A stretch of DNA of 30,822 nt from Prorocentrum cordatum (GCA_963575745.1 CAUYUJ010004353.1:40001-70822), one strand, 5' to 3'; positions 17,950-29,004 are shown, numbered from the stretch's first letter. Numbers and translations: made by a program. Notes: generated by a model from the letters alone, not told the origin.

Positions 17950-18126
17950 TCTTCCTCCTTCTCCTCCTCCTCCTCCTCCTCCTCCTCCTCCTCCTCCTCC
18001 TCCTCTTCCTCCTCCTCCTCCTCCTCCTCCTCCTCCTCCTCCTCCTCCTCCTCCTCCTCCTCCTCCTCCTCCTCCTTCTCCTCCTCCTCCTCCTCCTCCT
18101 CCTCCTCCTCCTCCTCCTCCTCCTCC
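17950..18126. repeat. TCC tract, about 175 bp
   Basis: Near-perfect TCC array with three TTC interruptions. A 649-residue minus-strand open frame (17696-19645) crosses it and is judged an artefact. Confidence 0.95.
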
Positions 18127-18169
18127 GTCGGGCCCTCGTGGCGTCCCCCTGCGGTCCCGCACAGCCACT

Positions 18170-18600
18170 CGGATGGCCCCAAAGGGATCCCGAGGGCGCC
18201 CCCAAAAGGCCCCGAGAGGGCCAGAGTACGGCGTGCAGCTGCACACTGGATTCTGGAGCCTTTCGAGCCCCAATCGGGGTCCCTTTCGAGCCTCTCTCTG
18301 GAGTCTTCCGAGCCCCAATCGGTGGCCCGAGGGGGCGAGAGGGCCACGTGAAGACCCAGAATGGGCCCGAAGTACGGTATGCAATTGCACGCTGGTTTCG
18401 GGGCCTCTCGACGGCGTCCTTGGAACCTTCTCCTGGGTTTCTCTGGACCCCAGCGGGGTGGGGCCGCGGAGGACCCTCGTCGGGTCCTTCCAGACTCCAG
18501 TGGGTCCCTGGAGGGCTCCTGGAGGGCCTCAGTGGGCCCAACACACGACGTGCAACTGCGCTCCGTGTGTGGGCGATGCCTGGCCCCCCCGGACTCCCCC
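18170..18600. repeat. diverged tandem repeat, about 145-170 bp, three units
   Basis: GTACGGCGTGCAGCTGCACAC (from 18226), GTACGGTATGCAATTGCACGC (from 18371) and ACACGACGTGCAACTGCGCTC (from 18542) are equivalent positions in three units also sharing GGGCC and GAGCCCC words. Open frames exist on both strands but no protein family is recognised. Confidence 0.65.
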
Positions 18601-18659
18601 GTTCCCGTCCCTTCGCCTCTGCTTCTTCTTCCATCTGTTCGGTTGAGCTTGCGAATCTG

Positions 18660-18715
18660 TATGCTCCTCCTTCTCCTCCTGCTTCTCCTCCTCCTCCTCC
18701 TCCTCCTCCACTTGC
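18660..18715. repeat. short TCC/TTC tract
   Basis: CTCCTCCTTCTCCTCCTGCTTC then clean TCC to about 18708. Confidence 0.85.
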
Positions 18716-18719
18716 TCCT

Positions 18720-20860
18720 GTGTGGAGTCGCGGTGTCCGCCTGCCGGACCAATCGTGACAAAGGATATGCGACGCCGACGCCCCAGACCATTTCGTGTCG
18801 TCCTTGCCCCCTACCACGTCCCCCATCCCTGGCGGCGCCCACCTGCCGACGGCACAGAGTGCCTCCGACAGTGGAGCTCCAGACCGTTCGTTCAGAGCTG
18901 GGATGATTCCCGATCCCCGCCGAAGGATTTGGAATCCTACCCCCAAGTATGGCCGAAGCCTGTAAGCGGGATCACTGGATGGACTATCTACATGTCCCTC
19001 ACGGCCGAAGGCACGGAGGAGGGGCATGTGGACATGACCCTTCCCGCACTGCTGCCTGCCGCTCGTCAGACTTTTGAGCCATGGCGGGCGCGGGCACTCG
19101 GCGCGCATCGGCGGCCTCCGCCGAGCCGCTCGCGCCTGGGCGCGACCGTGGCGGCCGCCGAGCCGGGCCGGGCCAGGCCGCCAGGCCCTGGGGGAACACG
19201 CCTTTGCCCGCCGGGCCCGCCGGCACGGCCGCCGCCCGCGGGCACGCGGCCAGCACGCCCTGGCCACGCCCGGCGCACGCCCTCGCCGGCGTGAGGGGCC
19301 AGGTGGCAGCGCGCTTCCCCGCAGACCAGCGGCCCTGGCGGGCCTCGGACGCCCTGCGGGGTCCCGCCCAGCAGCGCCCTCGTCGCGCACGCGCAGAGCT
19401 CGCCGTGGCCCCCGCCGCGACGCTCCACGTGTCCGCCGGGGAGCCGTGCCGGCGGGCGCGGGGCTCCAGCGCCGCCCGGGGCCGCAGCCGGAGCTGGCCC
19501 CCAGCGATGGCCGCCGTGCCCGGGCCGACGCCCCCAGCACAACAGCGGCCACGGGCCCGCCGCGCTGGCCACGCCCACGTGCGCCGCGCCAGAGGGCCTC
19601 GTCGACGCCGGGGGCAGCATCGCGATCAGTGACCCTGTCCAGCACTGGGCCGGTGCATGGCGCTCCAGGGAGGCCCTGCCCCCGCGAGCGGGACCGCCCC
19701 GAGCGGTCAGCGCTCCCCGACGGGCGCCGGCCTCACCGTGGCGCAGGCCGCTGGCCGATGCGCGCTGCTAGAATCCTCGAGCCTTCTTTCGGTGGCGAGG
19801 GCGACGCTTTCCGATGGGTCCGTCGCGGGCCAGTCCATCTGCCGCTACATCCAGCGTGCATACAGTAGGCACACGAAGTAAGCAAGTGGCCTGTGATCGG
19901 GTGCCCCACGAGACGTTGTTACCCCCTGGTCGACGAAGGATGTGCCCCCCTGAGTTTTCCTCGTATGAGCTCCCTGCAGGTACGCTGCGGACACATGGTT
20001 CGGGGCCCTGGCGTGGTGGGAGACTGTCTTGAACGACTGCCTGGCACCAGTAGAGGCGTCACCGCCCGTGGCAAGGCGCTGATTATAGCGAGGCGACGGC
20101 GACGTATTCGATCTCGAGGTCTCTTCTACGCATGGGCCAAACATTAGCGCGAGAGCACCCGCGCTGATGGCCACTGCACTCCCGTGGCGGCCCTGACAGG
20201 CCCTGCGGCTGGCAGCGGCCCTCGCCCTGACCCCACGGCGGCGGCATCCCCTCCCGCGGCCAGGCGAAGCGCCCGCGCCATGCAGCAGAGGGAGCCCGGC
20301 CAAGGCCGTCGGGCACTGCTGCCCCTCGCGCGCTGGCGAGGGGCCCGGGGCCGCGCCGCGCAGTGGGGGCTGCAGGCAATGCCGCCGGGCGAGCACGGCC
20401 ATCGGCGGCTACAGGGGGCGTATCGCCCAGGGGGGCGGGTCCTCGGAAGCTGGCGCTCACGCGTCTCGTTCCCCTCCGCCTTTCGCCCTCCTCTGTCCCA
20501 GCGTTCTCTCTCCGCCGGCCCCCCTGCGGAGCGGGCACTCCTGGCAGTCCGACGCTTCCCTCGCTGGCCTGCGCGGCAGTCTTGGTTCGCACGCCGGCGA
20601 GCCCGCCAGCCCCGGTGGGCGTGCGAGAAGCCGGTGAGACCTCACGGCGGGCGGTGCTCCAGCGGCATTCGTGCCTCTTGCACCCCCGCGGCGTCGCCCA
20701 CAGGCAGCGCGTGCTTTCAGGCAGCCGCGGGGTGCTCTTTGCCTTTTCCCAGGGACTTGCGGCGAGGCCGCAGGCCCGAGCGGCCCTTGGGCAGCCCGCG
20801 GGCCCACAGCTGGGGCGGCGTCCCCCTGGCGCGCACCGAGCTCGGAGAGCGCTTGCTGGG
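18720..20860. other. very GC-rich 2.1-kb stretch, no recognisable gene
   Basis: Overlapping open frames on both strands reflect high GC and few stop codons. None shows a recognisable domain. No RNA gene was identified. Confidence 0.5.
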
Positions 20861-20869
20861 TGGCGGGGA

Positions 20870-21055
20870 GGCCGATTCGCAGGCTCGAGGCGCACGCCAG
20901 ACGGTGTCCGACGCGCCTGGGCGTTCTTCGGGCCCCCCCTGACAAGAGGAGGCGTGCAGCGGAGCGCGCGGCAGCTTGGCACAAAGTCATATCCTCTCCT
21001 CCTCCGCCGCCTCCTCCTCCTCCTTCTCCTCCTCCTCCTCCTCCTCCTCTTCCTT
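20870..21055 (+). repeat. duplicated block plus TCC tract, copy 1
   Basis: Words in order: GAGGCCG, CTCG.GGC.CGAGGCGC, ACGG.GTC.GACG, GGGC, GTGCAGCGGAGC, CAGCTT.GCACAAA, then a TCC tract. The same order occurs at 21458-21620, so the non-repetitive leader and its TCC tail were duplicated together. Confidence 0.75.
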
Positions 21056-21457
21056 CTCTGCCTCCTCTTCGTCCCTCGTCGTCCGCCTCCCGTGTCCGTG
21101 CACGCGTTCAGGCACCGAACTTGTTTCTTCTGGATTTGAGTGAGGTTGCAGGTCGAGTGCGGGGGTGTGGAGAGCACCTTGGTCACCTTGGGGTGTCCAG
21201 CTCAGGGCTCAACGAGGGCGGGCCCCTCCGCGACAGCAGTCGCCTGAGCCCGAGGGACGCAAGACATCGAGAGTGGCGCCAGGCTCGCGAAGGCGCTCAG
21301 GGCGGAGCTCGAGCGTTTCACCGCGGCCTCGGCCTGGACGCGCCGCGAGGGGCCGCCTCGAGGCCCGAGGGAAGCGCGCGCTGGCTGCGGCGGTTGCCCC
21401 CCCCACCCCGCTGCGCGCGCCCTGTTGGCCCCGTTGCGGCAGCCCTGGACGGTAGGG

Positions 21458-21960
21458 AGGCCGCCTCGCGGGCCTGAGGCGCGCGCCGAACGGAGTCTGA
21501 CGAACTTGGGCATTGCGCGGGCACCCCGACATAGGAACATTTGGGGGGGGCTGCAGCGGAGCCAGAGACAGCTTTGCCACAAAACCATCACTCCTCCTCC
21601 TCCTCCTCCTCCTCCTCCTCCTCCTCCTCCTCCTCCTCCTCTTCCTCCTCCTCCTCCTCCTCCTCCTCCTCCTCCTCCTCCTCCTCCTCTCCTCCTCCTC
21701 CTCCTGTTCCTCCTCATCCTCCTCCTCTCCTCCTCCTCCTCCTCCTCCTACCTCCTCCTCCTCCACCTCATGTTCCTCCTCAGTTCCTCCTCCTGCTCCT
21801 CCTGCTCCTCCTCCCCTCCTCCTCCCCTCCTCCTCCTCCTCCTCCTCCTCCTCCTCCTCCTCCTCCTCCTCCTCCTCCTCCTCCTCCTCCTCCTCCTCCC
21901 CCTCTCCCTCATTCTCCTCCTCTTCCTCATATTCGTTCCTCGTCCTCCTCCTCCTCCTGT
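21458..21960 (+). repeat. duplicated block plus long TCC tract, copy 2
   Basis: Leader equivalent to 20870-20990 followed by about 370 bases of TCC array (21592-21960) with CTGTTCCTCCTCATCC and similar interruptions. This is the longest simple pyrimidine tract of the window. Confidence 0.85.
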
Positions 21961-21964
21961 TCCT

Positions 21965-22900
21965 CCTCTCCCCGGCTCCCCGACGCTCCGCCAGGCGAGC
22001 TGCTCCTGCAGTTCGTCGCCCCCGCGGCGGCGCTTGCCCGAGCTGCGGTGGTGCCCGCCGGGCGGCCAGGCTCCGAGCGGAGGAGGGGGGAGTTGGGAGG
22101 CCGATGGTCGGAGTGGGGCCCGTCGAGACAACGGCGGCCCTCCTGGGCGGTGTGCGTCCTCTCTGGGCCGTCTCGTCGCCACGGCTGGATCAGCTTCGAA
22201 AGCCGGGCGTCAGGAGTGACCTTTGGAGGGGTCTGGGGATCGAGGTTGAGCGGAGTCGGAGCAAGCGGAAGTGGCGTTGTTGTCTCAGTTTGCCCTCTTC
22301 CGAGGAGGGGGGAGTTCTTGCGAGGTGAGGGTGGTTTGAATGTTGGGGGGCCCATCTCCGCAGTCGCCCGTCTTCTGTCGTTGACGGGATATCGGGTGAA
22401 GGCAAAGAGCGCGGAAGCATAAAAGGAGGAGGAGGAAGAAGAATACGTGGCAGTAGGTATTGCCGTCCCGAGTTGTGGAGGATTCCAGTGCGCCTTGGTG
22501 CTCGGCGCGAGCATGCCCATGGGCGGTGACGCCATCGATGCTGAGGAGCAACGTCCGAGAACGCAATGATCGGTGCTGAGTTGCAAGAAATGTCGAAATT
22601 GCCTGATTGCGCAGCGCGTCGGAAACATGTTGTGACTGGCGGGCCAGACCTCAAAGACAAAATGGTTCGTATCGCGACTGTGGCGATCCCCCGCACGTTG
22701 GTATCTGTATTGCTTGACGTTGACCGCGAAGAGACGCCGATAGCATGCGCGACGGTAGGCGGGATCTGGGCACGTGCGGTTTTTTTTCAGACGTGTCGCA
22801 CACCATATCGACAGCAACGGCATCTGCCAAGCACACGTCATTGTATGGAATGGTTATCTGCCTATCCTGCTACCGTGCCTGGATTGTCGGCCAGACTTCT
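21965..22900. other. no recognisable gene
   Basis: GC-rich to moderate composition with only short open frames. An AAGGAGGAGGAGGAAGAAGAA purine patch lies at 22423-22444 and an eight-T run at about 22780-22787. Nothing else was noticed. Confidence 0.4.
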
Positions 22901-22904
22901 CAGA

Positions 22905-23260
22905 GATGTTTCTTGGGGTCTCTTCGGAGGCCATTCGGGAGCCTCGGGGCGCAGTGTTGAGGCCTCTTGGGGGCCTCTCGAGGGGCCTCGTAGGGCTTGC
23001 TGGCGGCCTCTTGGGGGGAATATTGGGGCCTATTGGGGGCCTCTTGGGGTCCCCTGGGGGCCTCCCGAGAGCGTCATGGGGCCGAGGGCTCGACATGTCC
23101 GTTCGGGTCCCCCGTCTGGGCCCCGTATTGGGGGCATCTTGGGCCGTTTCGGAGGCCTCTTGGGCCGCCCTGGTCCCCCTTTAGGCCATGTGGGGGCCCT
23201 CGTCGAGCCTCGTGTGGCGATCTTGGAGGTCCCTTGGGCCGCCTTGGAGCTTCGGGAAGC
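22905..23260. repeat. ~11-bp GGCCTCTTGGG array
   Basis: Words GGCCTCTTGGGGG, GGCCTATTGGGGG, GGCCTCTTGGGGT recur at 11 bp. Same polarity as 7440-7860 and 29005-29260. Confidence 0.8.
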
Positions 23261-23384
23261 CGAACAGGCGAGAACGTCAAAGGGGACCTCAGTGATCCAC
23301 GAACCCAGTAAGGAATGTGAGCCAGATGTTGCGACACGCGTGTTGCAGCTTCCCACTGCTGGGTTGCCACTACTACTTCTTGCT

Positions 23385-23598
23385 ATTCATCCTCTTCCTT
23401 CCCCTCATCTTCCTCCACCGTTTCCTCCTCATCTTCATCCTCCTCCTGCTCCCCCTCCACATCAGCATCATCATCACTATCATCAGCATCATCATCATCA
23501 TCATCAGCAGCATCATCATCATCAGCATCCTTATCATCAGTAGCATTACCGTTTCAATTACCATGATCCTAATCAGCATCATCATCATCATCATCCTT

Positions 23599-23670
<72 letters not shown>
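23385..23670. repeat. CTTCCTC stretch and CAT tract
   Basis: A pyrimidine-rich segment (23385-23460) leads into CATCAT repeats with AGCAGC and TTATCAT interruptions and a clean 70-bp CAT run ending at about 23668. Confidence 0.95.
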
Positions 23671-23671
<1 letters not shown>

Positions 23672-23699
23672 GTCGCCATGTTGGCTCGAGTTCGAGACA

Positions 23700-24720
23700 C
23701 TAGCCACACGTGCTTCGAGTTTGCTCGCAGCTGAGGGGACAGCTGGAAACCTGGGCGCAAGTGCCCTTGCTTTGCTTGCTCTACCCTTTCCGACCTGTTC
23801 GGATCCCGATCTGTTCGGGGGCGCGGTTGCTCGCAAAAGCACGGGTGCGTTGATCTTCGAGTTGGCGGCTCAGGTTGCCAAGATGAACGACTCCTTCACT
23901 TCGATCACGGCTCAGATCTCGAAGCTAGTCTCCCACGTCAATGTTTTACAAGCTGGTTTGGGCGAGCGGAAGGCGAACATTGTTAATATTGCCAAAGAGT
24001 TGGGCCTCGCTCCGTTCGCTTTCGAACAGTAGCGACTTCGGCGACAGCAGCGAAGGCGGCCACGGCAATTCAGCTACAAATTCCGTACCATTAGTCGTCC
24101 TCGTCTCGGTTACCCTTATTTATTTTCGAAGGGGATTTGTTGTCGAAGGCCATCCTTGTCGGTTACAGTGATGAGTATGCTCGCAGTGTTTTGTCCGACG
24201 CAGGAGTTGCAATTTCTCCCTCGTGCGCCACTGAGCAAGTGAAGTCGGCGATACAGGACACCCCACAGAACTTCGCGGAGAAAGTGGTTGTTGCGTTCCC
24301 TTTTCCAGAAACGGTTCCCAACATTGCCAGTTGGTGTAGGAAGAACTACCCCGACGGCCTTCGGGCACACCACCTCAGAAGGCCCCCGCGCGCTGCGTCC
24401 AAAGTCCCTTCGCAACAGCGAGACGAACAAGCAGTTGACGGTGATGGGTACGTTTCCCACCGAGCTCGGCGCGACAGTCAAGGCCGACCCCTATTTTTCG
24501 AAGTGGTTTACGGTTCGTCAGCGGGCACGGGTATTATTTTCGCATATGGTTCCGAGACAGGTGATGCAGTGAAGGTACTCAACGTCGCCAAACTTAGCTC
24601 AATTCCGGAAATGCTCGCGTTGTCTTGTACGCTTGCCATTTCGAGGCCTTCGGGCTCCGAGGCAAGCCGCAGGGGACCGTGCACAAAGTCGTGGGCCAGT
24701 TGAGTCTTTGACGACCAGGC
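23700..24720 (+). pseudogene. frameshifted coding remnant, unrecognised family
   Basis: Three neighbouring frames carry protein-like, compositionally normal segments in series. 23721-24032 includes LIFELAAQVAKMNDSFTSIT and ends ELGLAPFAFEQ, with a heptad-like helix. About 24080-24400 includes LLSKAILVGYSDEYARSVLS and ASWCRKNYPDGL. 24360-24572, in another frame, includes QLTVMGTFPTELGATVKADP and FSKWFTVRQRARVLFSHM; 24560-24640 returns with VKVLNVAKLSSIPEMLALS. This series of frame changes and stops suggests a decayed gene or retrocopy rather than chance, since the DNA here is less GC-rich than its surroundings. No family was recognised; a retroelement-derived or retroposed gene is a guess. Short introns could also explain the frame changes. 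Confidence 0.4.
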
Positions 24721-24861
24721 TAATTCGCAGTATGCCCCTGCCGGGGATGCGTGGATCACACGGGACATGGTCCTTCCACTGTGTGCAGGGCGATTGCGAG
24801 AGACACAGCTAATTCTAGGGGGCGTGGGGCGTGGCTGCTCCTCGATGTCATCCGGCCAAAA

Positions 24862-24892
24862 CCAGCAGCAGCAGCAGCAGCAGCAGCAGTAG
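24862..24892. repeat. AGC trinucleotide run
   Basis: CAGCAGCAG repeated about nine times, followed by degenerate ATCATCACC words to 25005. Confidence 0.9.
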
Positions 24893-25129
24893 CGTCATTA
24901 GCACCAGCTTGATCATCATCACCACCGTCACTATCACCACCATCATGCCCATCATCACACTCGCCATCCTAAGTCTCCTCGTCCCTATCATTGTCATCAT
25001 GTCTCCTGTGCCCCTTTATCGCTCGTCCGCCTTCCGCCTCTGCTTCGATGCCCTTTGTCGCTCGTCCGCCTGCCTCGTCCTGCTCATACCCCTCATCGTC
25101 CTCCTGCTACTCGTCCTCCTCCCCTTCCC

Positions 25130-25161
25130 CCTTCTCCCTCTGTCTCTATATTTCTCTATCC

Positions 25162-25237
<76 letters not shown>

Positions 25238-25247
25238 GTCTTTATAT

Positions 25248-25279
<32 letters not shown>

Positions 25280-25288
25280 GTGTTCTCT

Positions 25289-25335
<47 letters not shown>

Positions 25336-25508
25336 TGTTCTCTCTATACATATATATAGATATGTGTGTACATATATGTATATATTTGTACACATGTATA
25401 GAGATTTCTCTCTCCCTCTCCCTCTCATTCTCTGTCTCTCAACCAATATGTACAGTGCTGTTGCTGTCTTCCTCTCTCTTTCTATTTCTCTTTCTCTCTC
25501 TATCTCTA

Positions 25509-25576
<68 letters not shown>

Positions 25577-25680
25577 TATTTATAGAGAGAGAGTTATATT
25601 TCTCTATGTTGTTTCTCTGTTTCTTTCTATCTCTTTCTTTCTCTCTCTCTCTCTCTCTCTTGTTTATGGCGTTCTTTCTC
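25130..25680. repeat. CT dinucleotide region with TATA and CACA islands
   Basis: About 550 bases of CTCTCT repeats interrupted by TATATATG, ATGTGTGTACATATATG and CACACACACACATATAT. A similar order of CT-run then TA-island occurs three times (near 25230, 25350 and 25560). Confidence 0.95.
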
Positions 25681-25734
25681 CCCTTTCCCCCTTTCTCAAT
25701 TTCCCCACCTCCCCCCCTGGCGGCCGTGAACACA

Positions 25735-26040
25735 TGAAAGCACGTGCCCCGCACGCGCGCGCCAGGCGCATGTTGGGTCCTCCCCCTCCGCGCACGCATT
25801 GTTACATGTAGGGGATCCGCCGACTAGGCGTTGGGTCCCCCCCCCCGGGGGCCCACGCCCACGCGCCATGCGCATGTTGGGCCCCCCCCTCTGGGCACGC
25901 ATTCTTACTTGTGCAGAATCCGCCGACCGGGAGTTGGGACCCCCCTTGGGGGGCCCGCTGTGGCGCGAAACATGCGAAAACATGTTCCAAGCGCACGCAC
26001 GCCGAGACGCATGTTGGAGGCCCCCCTCCCACAAATGCCC
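25735..26040. repeat. ~104-bp tandem repeat, about 2.5 units
   Basis: GCGCATGTTGGG (25766), GCGCATGTTGGG (25870) and ACGCATGTTGGA (about 26007) start equivalent units that also share GCACGCATT.TTAC.TGT and ATCCGCCGA. Poly-C runs lie inside each unit. Confidence 0.75.
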
Positions 26041-26129
26041 ACGTCTTCTGCTCAACACCCTTGTGGTGCAGGGCCAAGCCAGCCAACACAAAGAGAACCC
26101 GCGGCCAGAGCCCTCACCGCCAGAAAAAT

Positions 26130-26320
26130 TATAATTTTGGCATCTCGGGGCCCTGGTGGGGTGCTTTTGGCGGCCTTTTGGGGCGTTTTGGATGGTTTCT
26201 TTTTCTGACGACTGGGACCATTTTGAGCTGGACCGAGAGTTCGGCGATTCGGGGGCCTCTTGGACAATCTCGGGTGACTCTTGGGACCTCTTGGCCCATC
26301 TTGGGGCCTTCTAGGTTGCG
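26130..26320. repeat. ~11-bp GGCCTCTTGG array, short
   Basis: GGGGCCTCTTGGACAATCTCGG, GGGACCTCTTGGCCCATCTTGG and GGGGCCTTCTAGG belong to the 11-bp family. It is followed by GCGAAAAGCCAGGCGAGAAGAC. Confidence 0.65.
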
Positions 26321-26924
26321 AAAAGCCAGGCGAGAAGACGCAGGGAACCGCGAAGGGAAGCCCCGAGAGGTTTGATAATTTGAAGTCAAGGCAAAGCTTT
26401 TGAAAGATTCCATAGGATTGGGGAATAGGGCTAAAGGGATTAGGCCAAGGACCTGGGAACACTCCAACTCGTGCTTCAGGGTACGGTGGCGGATTTTGAT
26501 TTCTCCCCCAAGAGTCTGGCGCTGAATCCGTTACTTGACGTTCGAAGGGCCCGGACGGCATTGTCCCGATGAAGTAAATTTGGGTTTGGGACGCCAACAG
26601 TTCTTATGTGACAGGCACTGGTTCCGCAGGATGGTTTGCACGGAGACGGGGGCCTGCGCGTCGATCAAAGTAGCATCGGTGTCATGCGCGAGCCGCGATG
26701 ACGGAGTATCCAGGCAGCGTGGTATAACTCGGCAGCTCCCGTTAACGCTGATGTATCCGCAAACAATATATGTTTAGAGTGATTGGTACGTATTTTGTCT
26801 AGGACGGAGTTGGTGTCTAGATTCATGGTCTTGTTGGCATGCGGCCGCTGCGGTAAAAGGTCCAGTCATTGAGCACAGATGGCGATTCGGTTCCGCAGGT
26901 CCTCCACATATTCATCACCATAAT

Positions 26925-27390
26925 ATGGTGCCAGATACTCGAATCGGGACCTATACAGAGCACGGCGTAGAATTCTTGGTAACAATATTATCGGATATTG
27001 TTTGGCTCAGCTTTGACACATTCGGACCCGGACTTCGATCTCCGCAATTGGGAACACCTTTTTCCGGAAGTTTCGCACCGTTTGGAGTCGTGGGGCGGTG
27101 CCAGTTTGGACGGCATTTGGCCCATGGTTTTCTTGATGCGTGACAGGGAGCTGCATATTTCTCATGGATTAGGTTGTACGGTAATGTGGTTAGATAAGCA
27201 GCCGATACAGCAACACCGTAATTTCGCATCACGCTTGTTGGTAATGATGTACCAGAAACGAGCAGACGTGTCTTCCAGCGTGGACCCAATTCTCGATGGT
27301 GTGCAGCATGTGTGGCGCAATACGTGCAATGTGTTTGATTTTACCTTCGTGTTGCAACCTGTGTTGCCAAATATGTGCGATGTGGTTTGA
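26925..27390 (+). other. open frame of moderate composition, unrecognised
   Basis: A frame open from 26998 to TGA at 27388-27390 reads normal-looking protein: LTHSDPDFDLRNWEHLFPEV, then SHRLESWGGASLDGIWPMVF and LMRDRELHISHGLG. Its only start near the 5' end is a TTG, so it would have to be an exon or fragment. A minus-strand frame (27289-26951) overlaps it. The last part runs into the TGTGGTGCAAT array and is unlikely to be coding. A perfect palindrome CACCATAATATGGTG lies at 26916-26930. No family is recognised. Confidence 0.25.
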
Positions 27391-27595
27391 GGGAGCTCAG
27401 GGGATGCGCTAAGGGGATGCGCAATCTATGGAATGCACAATTACTGCGGCGCAATATTTGCGATGCAATCTATGTGGTGCAATATGTGTACGGCGCAGCC
27501 TTTGTGGGACAACATGTGTGGCACAATCTATGTTGTCCAAACAATGTGCTGCGGTATGCGTGGTTCAAACTACGGGGTGCAATTCACTTTGACTG
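27300..27595 (+). repeat. degenerate TGTGGTGCAATATG array
   Basis: Words TGTGTGGCGCAATACGTGC, ATGTGGTGCAATATGTGTAC, TGTGTGGCACAATCTATG and TTGTCCAAACAATGTGC repeat at about 15-17 bp. Short relatives at 9028-9064 and 14926-14960 are in the opposite orientation. Confidence 0.7.
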
Positions 27596-27715
27596 TCTTG
27601 CAGTTGTCCTCTCCACTGCTCGTGCAAACATCCCACCCTCCCACCCGCAACTTGGTCGCAAGACCTCTTAAGACAAGATCGCGACGGTAGGTACCACATG
27701 GCACTTGGCCATGAC

Positions 27716-27799
27716 ACCGACGACGACAGCGACAACGACGACGACGGCGCCGCCGACACCGACTACGACGACACCGACGATGCTTCCAATGACTTCGAC

Positions 27800-27850
<51 letters not shown>

Positions 27851-28375
27851 ACCGACGACGACGACGACAACGACGCCGACGACGACGACGATGACAACGC
27901 CGACGACGACGACGACGCCGACGACGACGACGCCGACGCCGACGACGAAGACAACGACGACGACGACGACGACGACAACGACGCCGCCAACGAAGACGAC
28001 GACGACGACGACGAGGGAGGAGGGAGGACGACGACGACGACGACGACAACGACGAGGGAGGAGGGAGAACGGCGACGACGCGAACGACGAAGAAGAAGGG
28101 AGGACGGCGACGCCGACGACGACAACGACGAGGGAGGAGGGAAGACGACGACGACGACGACGACGACGGCGACGAAATAGGAGGGTCGACGACGAGACGC
28201 CGACGACGGACGACGACGTCGAGGGAAGAGGAAACGACGACCGCGGCGACAACGACGACGGAAACGACGACGACGCCAAGACGACGACGACGAGGAAAGA
28301 CAGAGAACGACGACGCCGACGACGACGACGACGGAGGAGGGAGGATGGCGACGACGACGACGACGACGCAAGAGC
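27716..28375. repeat. CGA trinucleotide tract, about 660 bp
   Basis: CGACGACGA with GCC and ACG substitutions; the second half is punctuated by GAGGGAGGAGGGA blocks near 28013, 28053, 28131 and 28330. All frames are stop-poor (Asp, Thr, Arg on plus; Ser/Val/Arg on minus), so the 160-300-residue open frames here are artefacts. Very CpG-rich. Confidence 0.95.
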
Positions 28376-28603
28376 GCGCGCGCACGCTTTAATTCTTTAC
28401 GCTTCGCGTATCCCCACCAGTCCATCTCAAAACAGCAACTCTTGCGAAGCATGCCGACAGTCGTGTTGTTCAGGCGTGTTTCCGCCTGCCCCCGCATATC
28501 TCCCCTGTTCCTCCTTCCTCCCGCCTCCTTGTACATCCTCCTTGTGGTGGGAGCGGGAGAAGGTTGAGGCGGAGGAGGAGGGAGAGAAAGCGCTCCTCGT
28601 GGT

Positions 28604-29003
28604 TTGAGTCGTTTGGGGTTTCTCGTCCTGGTGTGAGTCGTTCGGGCCCTTCTTCCTGGTGTGAGTCGTTCGGACTCTTCGTGGTGTGAGTCGTTCGGGC
28701 TCTTCGTCCTGGTGTGAGTCGTTCGGGCTTCTCGTGGTGTGAGTTGTTCGGGCCCCTCGTCCTGGTGTGAGTCGTTCGGGCCCCTCCTCCTGGTGTGACT
28801 CGTTCGGGCTCCTCGTGGTGTGAGTCGTTCGGGGCCCTCGTCGTGGTGTGAGTCGTTCGGGCTCCTCGTGGTGTGAGTCGTTCGGGCGCCTCGTCCTGGT
28901 GTGAGTCGATCGGGCCCCTCCTTGTGGTGTGAGTCGTTCGGGCTCTTCGTGGTGTGAGTCGTTCGGGCCCCTCGTCCTGGTGTGAGTCGTTCGGGCTCCT
29001 CGT
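28604..29003. repeat. 25/28-bp minisatellite, 14 units
   Basis: Units begin TGGTGTGAGTCGTTCGGG and end CTCTTCG (25 bp) or CCCCTCGTCC (28 bp). From 28631 the lengths run 28, 25, 28, 25, 28, 28, 25, 28, 25, 28, 28, 25, 28, 25; a degenerate unit precedes them. The only length change is a 3-bp tail. A 211-residue minus-strand open frame crosses the array. Confidence 0.9.
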
Positions 29004-29004
29004 G

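Noticed and set aside
17696-19645. 649-residue minus-strand open frame
   Set aside because: It crosses a TCC/GGA array as poly-Arg and lies in very GC-rich DNA; no domain is recognised and the opposite strand is equally open.
27705-28607. Thr/Asp-rich 300-residue ORF
   Set aside because: Entirely explained by the CGA trinucleotide tract.
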